From: Mycoplasmatota bacterium
GTDB lineage: Bacteria; Bacillota_I; Bacilli_A; RF39; UBA660
Direction: 5' to 3'
DNA: 64,000 bases
Assembly: GCA_022774645.1 (NCBI GenBank)
Contig: JALFKQ010000026.1
Location: 156,942 to 220,941, forward strand
Part shown: piece after piece, positions 30,260 to 40,019 of the stretch
Position numbering within the stretch: the first letter of the stretch is position 1
How the letters are laid out: each line of letters opens with the position of its first letter
Notes under the pieces: model-generated
Databases searched by the model: none
Seen by the model: the letters and a program-made list of their open reading frames with translations, nothing else
Told to the model about the DNA's origin: nothing
Made by a program: the position numbers and the translations under genes

Positions 30260-30272
30260 TATAGAGTGCTAA
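30246..30272. promoter_or_regulatory. CIRCE operator (HrcA binding site)
   Basis: Minus strand TTAGCACTC-TATATTGAC-AAGTGCTAA; one mismatch from TTAGCACTC-N9-GAGTGCTAA. Confidence 0.93.
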
Positions 30273-30324
30273 TTTATTTTTAATATTTATTTAATTATAA
30301 TCTTATGGTAATAATTCAATATTT

Positions 30325-31416
30325 TTAACTATTTTTATTACCAATATTCAATATCATTCCAATGCTTATCATACTCACTATTAGTGAACTTCCCCCATAA
30401 CTTATGAAAGGTAAAGTAACTCCAGTTATTGGTACTAGGCCTACTACTACTGATAGGTTTAGTAGTGTTTGAAACATAAGGAGGAATGATAAACCAAATA
30501 TTAAGTATTTTCCATATAAGTCATTACACTCAATTGATTTTTTTATTATATTATAAAATAGTGTTATAAATAATATTACTATTATTAAGGCTCCTATAAA
30601 GCCAAATTCTTCTGTTATTATCGAAAAGATAAAGTCTGTTTGTGGTTCTGGCAAATAGAAATGTTTTTGTCTTGAGCCTAGAAATCCAAATCCTAATAGT
30701 CCGCCTGGACCAATTGCATATAAGCTTTGTATCATTTGAAAACCACTGCCAAGAGGATCGCTCCAAGGGTTTAAGAATGATGTTATTCTATCCATTCTAT
30801 ATGGAGCAATTAATATTAAAACTACTATTCCTATTATTCCTAAAACTCCTAATTTTATAAATATTGAAAAGTCAGCTCCACTTATAAAAATTAAACCAAT
30901 TAGTGAACAAACTATAACCATTCCAGTACCAAAGTCTGGTTCAAGCATAATTAATCCAAAGAATAAAAGTATAACAGAAAATAATGGTATTATAAATTTA
31001 AATGTATTTCTTTTTATTTTGTCATTATTTGATAAGTATTTAGATGTAAATATAATTAATGATAGTTTAGTTATTTCACTCGGTTGAAATCCAAAACCTA
31101 ATATTCCAAACCAGCTTCTACTACCATTTCTAACTGAACCAATTCCTGGAATTAAAACTAAAACTAGTAGAATAAAACTAATTAATAAGAATTTATTTGA
31201 ATGTTTTTTATATAAATTATAATCTATTTTAGAAAAAATAAACATCATAAAAATACCAATTATTAAAAAACAAAATTGACTAATAAAATATTTATAGGCA
31301 TTTCCATATTTGAAACTAGCCCATATATAACTACTTGAATATATCATTATAACACCTATTATTGATAGTATTATTGTTATTATAATTATTATTTTATTTC
31401 TTTTAATAAAAATCAC
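30325..31416 (-). CDS. ftsW: FtsW/RodA/SpoVE-family SEDS protein
   Basis: Multi-TM; PITGVTLPFISYGGSSLIVSMISIGMILNI; GFQPSEITKLSLIIF; MLEPDFGTGMVI. Confidence 0.9.
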   Translation of the reverse strand: MIFIKRNKIIIIITIILSIIGVIMIYSSSYIWASFKYGNAYKYFISQFCFLIIGIFMMFIFSKIDYNLYKKHSNKFLLISFILLVLVLIPGIGSVRNGSRSWFGILGFGFQPSEITKLSLIIFTSKYLSNNDKIKRNTFKFIIPLFSVILLFFGLIMLEPDFGTGMVIVCSLIGLIFISGADFSIFIKLGVLGIIGIVVLILIAPYRMDRITSFLNPWSDPLGSGFQMIQSLYAIGPGGLLGFGFLGSRQKHFYLPEPQTDFIFSIITEEFGFIGALIIVILFITLFYNIIKKSIECNDLYGKYLIFGLSFLLMFQTLLNLSVVVGLVPITGVTLPFISYGGSSLIVSMISIGMILNIGNKNS

Positions 31417-31483
31417 CTATTCATTTAAGGATATGAATAAGTGATATTATTTATTATTAATATTAAATTTTTTGTTATTGTTC

Positions 31484-32476
31484 TTACATCCATACTCCAT
31501 AGTAAATGGCTATCATTCCAAGCATAAAACCAATAATTAAGAATAATTTTACTATGTCTGTTTCTTCCCAACCGAGTTTTTCGAAATGATGATGTATTGG
31601 TGTCATAAGGAATACTTTTGTATGGAATTTTTTTATTGCGATTAATTGTATTATAGATGATAATGCTTCCATTACGAATACTCCACCTATTACAGCTAAT
31701 GAAAGTTCGTGCTTTGTAAGTATTGCAATTGCAGCTAATGTAGCTCCTAGTGAAAGTGAACCAGTATCTCCCATAAATATTTTTGCTGGATGTGTATTAT
31801 ATACTAAGAATCCAAGTATTGCACCTACTAATATAAAACAAAATATTGCTATTTCTTGATATCCTTCTACCCATGTTGTTCCCCAAGTTATAATACCAAA
31901 GCTTAAAAAAGCAACTAAAGATAGGCCCCCCGCTAATCCATCCAGCCCATCAGTTAAATTAACTGCATTAGAAGAACCAACAAGTAGGAATAAGATAAAC
32001 AATCCATAAAACCAGCCCATATCTATATTTATTCCTAGTGAAGTTATTGTAACATTAGCATCTCCTCCACCCTTCATATAAATATAGAAGAACACAAGAG
32101 CTATTAATACTTGAACTAACAATTTTTGAGGTATTGAAAGCCCTGCATTGTTTTTTTCTTTTATTTTTAAATAATCATCTACAAATCCAAGTAGTGCATA
32201 ACTTATAAATACAAATATTATTATTAGTAAACTATGTGTTATTTCAAGACTACCCCTTAAATATAAAAATAGCATAGTTACTAATGTCGGAACTATAAAT
32301 ATTAAACCACCTAGTGTCGGTGTTCCATTTTTTGAAGCATGTCTAAATGCAGTGAATGCACTTATACTTTGTTTACATTTTAATTTTCTTAAAACAGGTA
32401 TTAAGAAGAAACCAAATATTACTGCTATAAAAAAGCCTAACATTAGTCCTAAAATACTTTTAGCAAGAATTAGCAT
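31484..32476 (-). CDS. mraY: Phospho-N-acetylmuramoyl-pentapeptide-transferase
   Basis: GTPTLGGLIFIV; FVDDYLKIKEKNNAGLSIPQKLLVQ; NAVNLTDGLDGLAGG; MTPIHHHFEKLGWEE. Confidence 0.98.
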   Translation of the reverse strand: MLILAKSILGLMLGFFIAVIFGFFLIPVLRKLKCKQSISAFTAFRHASKNGTPTLGGLIFIVPTLVTMLFLYLRGSLEITHSLLIIIFVFISYALLGFVDDYLKIKEKNNAGLSIPQKLLVQVLIALVFFYIYMKGGGDANVTITSLGINIDMGWFYGLFILFLLVGSSNAVNLTDGLDGLAGGLSLVAFLSFGIITWGTTWVEGYQEIAIFCFILVGAILGFLVYNTHPAKIFMGDTGSLSLGATLAAIAILTKHELSLAVIGGVFVMEALSSIIQLIAIKKFHTKVFLMTPIHHHFEKLGWEETDIVKLFLIIGFMLGMIAIYYGVWM

Positions 32477-32559
32477 TTTATCACATCCCTTACTTTTATT
32501 ATACTTTATATAATTTACTTCTCATAATAATTTTACGGTTTTTATGTAAAGTTTATACA

Positions 32560-33483
32560 TTATAAATTTAAAAAAAAGTTTTCTAGTAACTTATTTTTAT
32601 CATAACCTTTTATTTTTATTCCGATATCTATATCGCTTAATTTATATATAATTTCTATTATTTCTTTTTCACTGAAGTTTTTCGTATTTTCATATAGTTT
32701 TTTAGCTACAAATGGATTTACTGATATTTTTGTAACTATGCTTGGCAAAGCCATTGTATTCATAAGTATTTTTATTTGATATAAATATCTAAATTGTTTA
32801 CTTAGTGCATCTACTATAACAGTTGCATCAGTAGTATCTTTTAATGTTTTATAAGATGTAAAACATGAGCCTATATTTTTACTCATGACTGCATCTAATA
32901 AATTGAACATTTCTTTTTCATTACTTTTGCTTATTACTGTTTCTACATCTTTAATAGTTATATTTTTATCATCTATTTTATAAAGCATTAATTTTTCTAT
33001 TTCTTTTAAAGCATAATCTCCATTATTTTCACATAAATTGAGTATTTTTTTGACAATATCATAACTCACATTAAATCCATTTTGTTTTAAGATATTTGTT
33101 ATAAATTCATGAGTAGCTTTATAATCCATTTTAACTATTTCATTTATAGTACATTTATCTTTTAATTTTTTAATAAGAGTATCTTTGTAATCTAGTTTTT
33201 CATCTATACATTTTAATATGATTACATTTTCATTCATATTGTCTATATATTTCATTAATGATTCTTTTTCTTTATCTTTTATTTTTTTGAATGTAAAAGA
33301 TGAAACTATTATTAGTTTCTTTTCATTAAATAAATCTACATAACATACTTCTTCTAATATTTCTCTTATTGATGTGTTATTATAATCATATTCTATTATA
33401 TTTTTTATATCTAATGAAGAAATAAGTTCGTTTATTTTCATTTTTAATATATTAATTTCATTTCCTAAATAAACATATATCAT
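32560..33483 (-). CDS. holA: DNA polymerase III subunit delta
   Basis: MIYVYLGNEINILKMKINELI...; delta-like architecture; FNLLDAVMSKNIGSCFTSYKTL. Confidence 0.8.
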   Translation of the reverse strand: MIYVYLGNEINILKMKINELISSLDIKNIIEYDYNNTSIREILEEVCYVDLFNEKKLIIVSSFTFKKIKDKEKESLMKYIDNMNENVIILKCIDEKLDYKDTLIKKLKDKCTINEIVKMDYKATHEFITNILKQNGFNVSYDIVKKILNLCENNGDYALKEIEKLMLYKIDDKNITIKDVETVISKSNEKEMFNLLDAVMSKNIGSCFTSYKTLKDTTDATVIVDALSKQFRYLYQIKILMNTMALPSIVTKISVNPFVAKKLYENTKNFSEKEIIEIIYKLSDIDIGIKIKGYDKNKLLENFFLNL

Positions 33484-33485
33484 AT

Positions 33486-34346
33486 CTAATCCTTTATTAT
33501 TACACTTCTTATACTAGAATCAATAACAAAATCTTTTATTTCATTTATTTCTTTATTATTAACTAGTATTTTTTTACCTTTATAAGCTATTTTTAAGGCT
33601 TTTAACAGTTCATATAATGAGGTATATAGTTTTACCTTAACTATTGTACTTTTACCATTATATATTGTAATAATTGTGTTATCATACATATAGTCTAAAT
33701 GTATTGCCTTATAAATTGCTAGTATTTCTTCTATACTATAAAATACTGCTGTGCTATCTTTAAATTTCTTGTTTGAATGTACTAAACAAATATTCATAAA
33801 TGCATTTATATACTTTTCATATGCATAAGCAGAATATAAATCATTTTTAGGTATACAAATATAACAATTTTTCATATTAAATATATTCATAAATTCATCA
33901 ATTGCTTCTAATATACCTTCATATGATTCATAATTAATAACCATATCTTTTAAATCATAATTTTTATCATATAATGAATTTACTACTAATGTTGTTTTAC
34001 TATTAATCTTTTTATTTAAATTATATTTTTGAAGTGAAGCTATAATATCACTTTTTTTAGTTTTGTTTATATTTCTAGATGGATTTAATCTTTCTCTTTT
34101 ATCTTTATAGTCATTCATAACAACCAATGTATTTCTTTTTTTATTATTAAATTCCATTTCTTTTAATCCGACTATTTGACCACTTACTGGACTAAAAATA
34201 TAACTTCCATCATCTTTAGTACCTAAGCTCATATTATGATATACTAATCTATTTTTATTTATTGTAAGTAATTCTTGATTATCAAATGGAATATAGATAT
34301 ATTCTGGTGTTAAATATGTTATATATTGTTGTACTTGTTTTTCCAT
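33486..34346 (-). CDS. Hypothetical protein with RnfC/NqrA-like N-terminal barrel-sandwich region
   Basis: DDGSYIFSPVSGQIVGLKEMEFNNKKRNTLVVMNDYKD resembles the RnfC SPVSG..IVIENDG segment; no Fe-S CxxCxxC motifs. Gap of 2 nt to holA. Confidence 0.5.
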   Translation of the reverse strand: MEKQVQQYITYLTPEYIYIPFDNQELLTINKNRLVYHNMSLGTKDDGSYIFSPVSGQIVGLKEMEFNNKKRNTLVVMNDYKDKRERLNPSRNINKTKKSDIIASLQKYNLNKKINSKTTLVVNSLYDKNYDLKDMVINYESYEGILEAIDEFMNIFNMKNCYICIPKNDLYSAYAYEKYINAFMNICLVHSNKKFKDSTAVFYSIEEILAIYKAIHLDYMYDNTIITIYNGKSTIVKVKLYTSLYELLKALKIAYKGKKILVNNKEINEIKDFVIDSSIRSVIIKD

Positions 34347-34443
34347 AATCTACTCCTACTAAAATATTATATATTAAAAATTAATATTTTAAAAGAAAAA
34401 TATGTATGATATACTAATATTAATAATAAGAGGTGTAAAAGAT

Positions 34444-36024
34444 ATGAAAAAGAAAATAATTATTTATGCGGTGGTTTTAACTTTTCTATTATGTATGGTA
34501 GTTTCAAGTATTTATGCATTTGCTACACTTGGAAAAAAGCCTAAAGTTACTCCTACTGACAAACCTACTATCCCAGTTATTACCGAAGACTATAGTGCTG
34601 TTACTTCAAAGTTGTTAAAAAAGTATGAGGGGAGAATTGCTTATAATAAAAAAACGAAAGAAATAATGGAAATAATAAATTATGATAACCAATACATTTT
34701 AGGTGTTGATGGTAAACTTTATCCAGATAAAATTAAATATATTAACACTGAGGAAGCAGAAGATGAAATATTAAAGTTTGGTAGATATGAAATTAGAAAA
34801 AATGAAGATAAAAACGATGATACTTTATATTATTATTATGATAAATTAAATAAAACAAAATCAAAAAGTTATAATTTTATTGAACCTGTTTATTACAAGA
34901 ATAACAAAACTCCTAGATATTTATTATTAAGTGAAAGTGATGGTACATCTGGTTTTCTAGATGTTAAAACAAATAAAGTTGTAACTCTTAATGATGAAAT
35001 CAGATCTTTACCTGAACTTGGAGATGAACTTTCTGGATATGGTGCAATTACTAATAATGAATATGAAATTGTTGCAATTAATAAAAGTGATAAATATGGT
35101 ATTATTAATTCAAGGGGTGAAATATTAGTAGACTTTATTTATGATAGTATGATTAGTTATAAAAATGGATTATTTATAGCTGAATTAAACAATAAATATG
35201 GTATTATCGATAAAAATAATAAAACAATTTTAAATTTTGAATACGATAGTTTATCTTATGCAGGTAAATATATTATAGTAACAAAGAATGATAAACTCGG
35301 TGTTTTAAATAATAAATATAAAACAATAGTTGATTATAGTATTAAGATAGATACGAAAGTAAATTTTATTAATATATATGGTAATGATACTCATGGTACT
35401 TATACTGCTATTTCTGAAAATAATTCTCTTCTACTTATGATTTATCCTAAAGGATACTTTTATGATGAAGGTGGTTTATTTATTAAAAAAGATGAATTTA
35501 CCAGAAACATAAATTCATATATTATTAGTTCTAAAGGAATTGATAGATCATTTACGGTAGAATCAAATATTGAACCATTATATACTGAGGATGATGATTA
35601 TACTAATGTTAAATACTACTACTCTATTTCTACCAATGATAATAAAGTAACTGTAACTTTTTATGATACTGATTATTATGAATATTATAAATATACTACT
35701 AAGAAACTTATTAATTCTAAATATAGTTATTCTGTTTATTTAATAAACAATATTTGTTATATTGAGATATATTATGAAGCAACTGGTAAATATGATTCTA
35801 TTTATTTAGATTTAACTAACTCAAAAGAAATAAGTGAAATAGATGCATTATATAAATATTTTGATAACGGATATGGTTATACATTAAAAGATAATGTATT
35901 AACGGTTTATAAAGATAAAGAAGAATTAAATAAATTTGAAAATATTAATACTTATTTAGGAAAATATTTATTTTCTACAACGGATGATGAAATAATTGAG
36001 CTTGAGTTTCAAAAGGCAAAATAA
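34444..36024 (+). CDS. Membrane-anchored WG-repeat-like protein
   Basis: N-terminal TM; repeats SDKYGIINSRGEILVDFIYDSM / NNKYGIIDKNNKTILNFEYDSL / NDKLGVLNNKYKTIVDYSI. Confidence 0.75.
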   Translation: MKKKIIIYAVVLTFLLCMVVSSIYAFATLGKKPKVTPTDKPTIPVITEDYSAVTSKLLKKYEGRIAYNKKTKEIMEIINYDNQYILGVDGKLYPDKIKYINTEEAEDEILKFGRYEIRKNEDKNDDTLYYYYDKLNKTKSKSYNFIEPVYYKNNKTPRYLLLSESDGTSGFLDVKTNKVVTLNDEIRSLPELGDELSGYGAITNNEYEIVAINKSDKYGIINSRGEILVDFIYDSMISYKNGLFIAELNNKYGIIDKNNKTILNFEYDSLSYAGKYIIVTKNDKLGVLNNKYKTIVDYSIKIDTKVNFINIYGNDTHGTYTAISENNSLLLMIYPKGYFYDEGGLFIKKDEFTRNINSYIISSKGIDRSFTVESNIEPLYTEDDDYTNVKYYYSISTNDNKVTVTFYDTDYYEYYKYTTKKLINSKYSYSVYLINNICYIEIYYEATGKYDSIYLDLTNSKEISEIDALYKYFDNGYGYTLKDNVLTVYKDKEELNKFENINTYLGKYLFSTTDDEIIELEFQKAK

Positions 36025-36051
36025 AAACTTCACAAATGTGAAGCTTTTTTA
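36024..36051. terminator. Bidirectional intrinsic terminator
   Basis: AAAACTTCAC-aaat-GTGAAGCTTTTTT between convergent genes. Confidence 0.75.
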
Positions 36052-36501
36052 TTAATTTAATTTAGAACGAACTATTTCATTAACAGTTTTCATATCTGCT
36101 TTTCCTCTAAATATTGGTGTTAATTCTTTCATAATTAATCCCATATCTTTCATACTAGTAGGTTTGATTTTATCAAATACTTTATCAATTTCAGCAGTTA
36201 TTTCTTCTTTTGTTAATTGTTTTGGTAAATATTTACTTAGTAAATTTATTTCTCTTAGAAGATTATCTACTAAGTCTTGTCTATTACCTTTTTTAAATTC
36301 TTCTATACTTTCTTTATGAGTCTTAACTTGTTTGCTTACTATATCTATAACTATTTCATCACTACATGTATTTCTTTCCATTTTATTATTTACTAAATAT
36401 AAATCAATAGCAGACTTTAACAATCTTATTGTATTTAATGTTTCTTTATCGTGAGCTTTCATAGCTTCTTTCATATCATTTGATATGGTTTCATATAACA
36501 T
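36052..36501 (-). CDS. yqeY: GatB/YqeY domain protein
   Basis: DMKEAMKAHDKETLNTIRLLKSAID..., KYLPKQLTKEEI, MGLIMKELTPIFRGKADMKTVNEIVRSKL. Confidence 0.93.
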   Translation of the reverse strand: MLYETISNDMKEAMKAHDKETLNTIRLLKSAIDLYLVNNKMERNTCSDEIVIDIVSKQVKTHKESIEEFKKGNRQDLVDNLLREINLLSKYLPKQLTKEEITAEIDKVFDKIKPTSMKDMGLIMKELTPIFRGKADMKTVNEIVRSKLN

Positions 36502-36524
36502 TATTATCAGACTCCTTTATTTTA

Positions 36525-36716
36525 TTAATATCTTTGTTTATTGTGTTTTTTAGCATTTCTGATAGCTTCTTTTTTAGCTTCTCTTCTCTTAATGCCAGGT
36601 TTAGAATATTCTTTTCTTTTCTTCATTTCAGTAGGGATTCCACTTCTTTGAACTTTCATTTTGAAACGTTTTAATGCGCCCTCGATATTTCCGTCTTTTA
36701 CTTCTACGTGTGTCAC
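36525..36716 (-). CDS. rpsU: 30S ribosomal protein S21
   Basis: VTHVEVKDGNIEGALKRFKMKVQRSGIPTEMKKRKEYSKPGIKRREAKKEAIRNAKK; GTG start after GGGAGGG RBS. Confidence 0.93.
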   Translation of the reverse strand: MTHVEVKDGNIEGALKRFKMKVQRSGIPTEMKKRKEYSKPGIKRREAKKEAIRNAKKHNKQRY

Positions 36717-36813
36717 TATTTCTTCCCTCCCTTCATGACTATAATCGATTATAAAACAATTACCGCCAAATTTCAAGTAAAATTCTACAATTTTCTACAT
36801 ATTATTACTATTT

Positions 36814-37173
36814 TTATAATTTTAATTGTCTTGGTTTTCCATATATAAACTCTTTTGTTTGCTTTCTAAGATCTCTTATTTCTTCTAAAAGAGCTGTTGA
36901 TGGAGGATTATTTGAATGATTTATTTCCATAAATAACCATTGCCAACTATCAAATAAATCCTCATTTCTTGCTTGTAGTTTATTTAATAGTTGATGACTT
37001 TTTTTAGTTAAAATTGCCCCGTTTTCAACAGTTGTTTCACCATTTTTTCTTTTAACTATATGATGATAAGTAAAAGGATTATTCTTTTTTTCTTTAGTTC
37101 CCATCCAATCATAGCCATCTGGTTTATATATTTCTATCATTCTACTAAGTATGCTTTGTTCATCTTTATTCAT
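36814..37173 (-). CDS. HNH-endonuclease-like small protein
   Basis: FTYHHIVKRKNGETTVENGAILTKKSHQLLNKLQ resembles an HNH core. Confidence 0.5.
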   Translation of the reverse strand: MNKDEQSILSRMIEIYKPDGYDWMGTKEKKNNPFTYHHIVKRKNGETTVENGAILTKKSHQLLNKLQARNEDLFDSWQWLFMEINHSNNPPSTALLEEIRDLRKQTKEFIYGKPRQLKL

Positions 37174-37222
37174 AATATACCTCGGGACATTATTATATGG
37201 TATATTTGTTATTTGTCAATAA

Positions 37223-38773
37223 TTAATGTCTATCTTTATTTTTTAATAAAAATTTAGCATAATCTGTTCCGAGTATCTCATCATTATAAAATATTGATCT
37301 TTTTGGTATTTCATTATTTATTTTTTCTAATCCATATTTTTCTGATAATGTTTCTTTATCTGAAAAAAGATTAACTCCTAGACCTAATCTATCATCTTTT
37401 ATGTCGGCTCCGATTGAGGATAATATTGTAGGATACATATCTAAAGCAGTAAACACTCTATTTTTTGTATTTATTGGCTCTTTTTCTGAGTTAATTATTA
37501 CATTATATCTAAGTCTTCTTGATTTACTTATATTTTTGTAGATACTTTTATGCATACTTGGATGATCACCTAATATCACAATAGTTGTATCTTTATAATA
37601 TGGTTGTTTTTTAACATAGTTTACAAATTCATATATTAATTTTGAACTAGTTGCATAAGCATTCTCATTTTTAGTTTTATACTTTGTTTCTGAGTATTTT
37701 CCAATATATTCATCATTAGCATGAGTGTCTATTGTTATTAGATTTAAATTAAATGGCTCATTCTTATTAGATATTTCTTCTAATCTTTGTTTAGCTATTT
37801 CAAACAAATATTTATCATTCATTCCCCAACTTGACTTATCTTCTTTATTGTAAGTTTTATCGTATTTTTTAACATTTCTGTTATCTATTATGTTATAGTT
37901 TCCATGTTTTGTATAATATTCTTGTAATCCTCCAAAAGATGTTTTAGCAGCAGATATAACCTCGTTATAGTATTCATTATCTTTTAGAACATCTCCAAGT
38001 GCATAGGCACCTTTCATAAAGTCATCTGAGTGATATTTATTATCATCAATAGGTATTTTAAATGGTAATCCAGTTGTATTTGCCACTATTGATGCAGTTG
38101 TCCAGGTTGTAGCAAACAATGTATTTACTCCACCTACTTTGTCATCACTAGCAAAGTATATTGACCCCTCTTCATTTAATAATTTAAACATCTCAGGCAT
38201 TACATTATATTTCCATTCTCCTCCCTCTTCTTTACTAAAAAGAGTTGTTTCAAATGACTCAGCAAATATAAGAATTAAATTTTTCTTCTTTTTGAAAATA
38301 ATATTTTCTTTTTTAGGTGTGACATAGTTATCTTCTATAAATGTAGATGTTTGAATATTATCTTTTGTAAACTTTATACCATCCATATTTATAAATGAAA
38401 TTAATAGCATTACAATTGTAGTAATTATCAACGATATTCCTCTATGCTTTAAAAAGAAGTTTAATGGATATATTTGTTTTCTTACTTTTTTCTTCTTACC
38501 TAGTTTAATATTTAAAAATATTTTTTTATTAATAAGTACATTAAAATACAATGATATTAATATTCCAAGAACTATCAAGAAAAATATAATACAGTCACCT
38601 ACTGCTACTAAAAATACTCCAGCATCTGCATGTGTAACACCATTAGTAGCATAAAAATACATTTCTTCTATTGTTTCATTTGTAAAACAAAATTTAAAGT
38701 AAAATGTAACTATTAATATTAATGTTAAAAATATTAAATATAGTATTAACAATATATTTTTTAACTTTTTCAT
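37223..38773 (-). CDS. LTA synthase/phosphoglycerol transferase-family sulfatase-fold membrane protein
   Basis: N-terminal TMs; NLILIFAESFETTLF; IDTHANDEYIG; TTIVILGDHPSMH. Confidence 0.88.
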   Translation of the reverse strand: MKKLKNILLILYLIFLTLILIVTFYFKFCFTNETIEEMYFYATNGVTHADAGVFLVAVGDCIIFFLIVLGILISLYFNVLINKKIFLNIKLGKKKKVRKQIYPLNFFLKHRGISLIITTIVMLLISFINMDGIKFTKDNIQTSTFIEDNYVTPKKENIIFKKKKNLILIFAESFETTLFSKEEGGEWKYNVMPEMFKLLNEEGSIYFASDDKVGGVNTLFATTWTTASIVANTTGLPFKIPIDDNKYHSDDFMKGAYALGDVLKDNEYYNEVISAAKTSFGGLQEYYTKHGNYNIIDNRNVKKYDKTYNKEDKSSWGMNDKYLFEIAKQRLEEISNKNEPFNLNLITIDTHANDEYIGKYSETKYKTKNENAYATSSKLIYEFVNYVKKQPYYKDTTIVILGDHPSMHKSIYKNISKSRRLRYNVIINSEKEPINTKNRVFTALDMYPTILSSIGADIKDDRLGLGVNLFSDKETLSEKYGLEKINNEIPKRSIFYNDEILGTDYAKFLLKNKDRH

Positions 38774-39090
38774 TTTTTAGTTACCTTTTTTGTTTCAACT
38801 TTTATTTCTATATAATTAGTTATTACTTTATAAACAATTACCATTATTATATTTACTATCAATGATATAACTGCATATCTTAATGTAAATTCTATACTTT
38901 TTTCAAAATTCTTAAAATTAAAGTACTTGTATATCATAAACATAGTTATTATATTACTTATAAATAATGTTTCTAAATAAGTAATAATGTAAGCTTTCTT
39001 TTCTTTATTACTACCTTTATATAATTTAATAAAAAATACAGGTGGTAATAATGAACTTATAATATTTCCCATAAAATCACCTGTAATCAT
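38770..39090 (-). CDS. Small hypothetical membrane protein, translationally coupled to the downstream LTA-synthase-like gene
   Basis: Hydrophobic; ATGA overlap with 37223..38773. Confidence 0.65.
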   Translation of the reverse strand: MITGDFMGNIISSLLPPVFFIKLYKGSNKEKKAYIITYLETLFISNIITMFMIYKYFNFKNFEKSIEFTLRYAVISLIVNIIMVIVYKVITNYIEIKVETKKVTKK

Positions 39091-39103
39091 TATACTATTT
39101 AAT

Positions 39104-39133
39104 AAATAAAAAAGATACCTTTTCGGTATCTTT
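39104..39133 (-). terminator. Intrinsic terminator of rpsB-tsf
   Basis: AAAGATACC-TTTTC-GGTATCTTT with minus-strand T run. Confidence 0.8.
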
Positions 39134-39136
39134 AGA

Positions 39137-40009
39137 CTACTTAATTTGGCTCATTACTTCAGCAGCGAAGTCATCATTTCTCTTTTCCATTCCTTCACCA
39201 ACTTCATATTTAACAAGTTTTACTAATGTAGCATTGTTATTACTTAAATAAGCTTTTACTGATAATCCAGAATCTTTAATGAAAGCTTGTTCTTCTAAAA
39301 CTGTTTCTTCATAGAATTTTCTAATTCTACCTTCTACAATTTTATCAGCAAATTCAGGTTTCTTACCTTCATTAATTACTTGTTCTCTAATAACATTTTT
39401 TTCTCTTTCTAGATCTTCAGCTGGTACTGATTCAATATTAACATATTGTGGTCTCATAGCTGCTGCTTGCATTGCTACATCACGAGCTACTTCTTCATTT
39501 TCACCTTCAACTACAGTTAATGATGAAATCTTACCACCCATATGTAAATATGAACCAAATACTTGGCTATCAGTTTTAGTAACTTTTTCAAATCTTCTAA
39601 GAGAAATTTTTTCTCCTATTTTAGCTGTAGCATTTACTATTAAATCATTAATAGTTTCATCACCACATTTAGCATTTAATGCTTCTTCAAGATTAGTTAC
39701 ATTATTTTCTAAAATAGTGTTTCCTATTTTATCTAATAATTCTTTAAATTCAGCATTTTTAGCAACGAAATCAGTTTCAGAGTTTAATTCAACTACTACT
39801 GCATCATTACCTTTAATATAAATATTTGAAAGACCTTCTGCAGCTATTCTTTCAGCTTTTTTAGCTGCTTTAGAAATACCTTTTTCTCTTAAATAATCTA
39901 TTGCTTTTTCCATATCTCCGTTAGTTTCAACAAGAGCTTTTTTGCAATCCATCATTCCTGCTCCAGTTTTTTCTCTTAAGTCTTTAACCATACTAGCACT
40001 AATATTCAT
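39137..40009 (-). CDS. tsf: Translation elongation factor Ts
   Basis: VKDLREKTGAGMMDCKKALVETNGDMEKAIDYLREKG. Confidence 0.98.
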   Translation of the reverse strand: MNISASMVKDLREKTGAGMMDCKKALVETNGDMEKAIDYLREKGISKAAKKAERIAAEGLSNIYIKGNDAVVVELNSETDFVAKNAEFKELLDKIGNTILENNVTNLEEALNAKCGDETINDLIVNATAKIGEKISLRRFEKVTKTDSQVFGSYLHMGGKISSLTVVEGENEEVARDVAMQAAAMRPQYVNIESVPAEDLEREKNVIREQVINEGKKPEFADKIVEGRIRKFYEETVLEEQAFIKDSGLSVKAYLSNNNATLVKLVKYEVGEGMEKRNDDFAAEVMSQIK

Positions 40010-40019
40010 ACTTTGCCTC

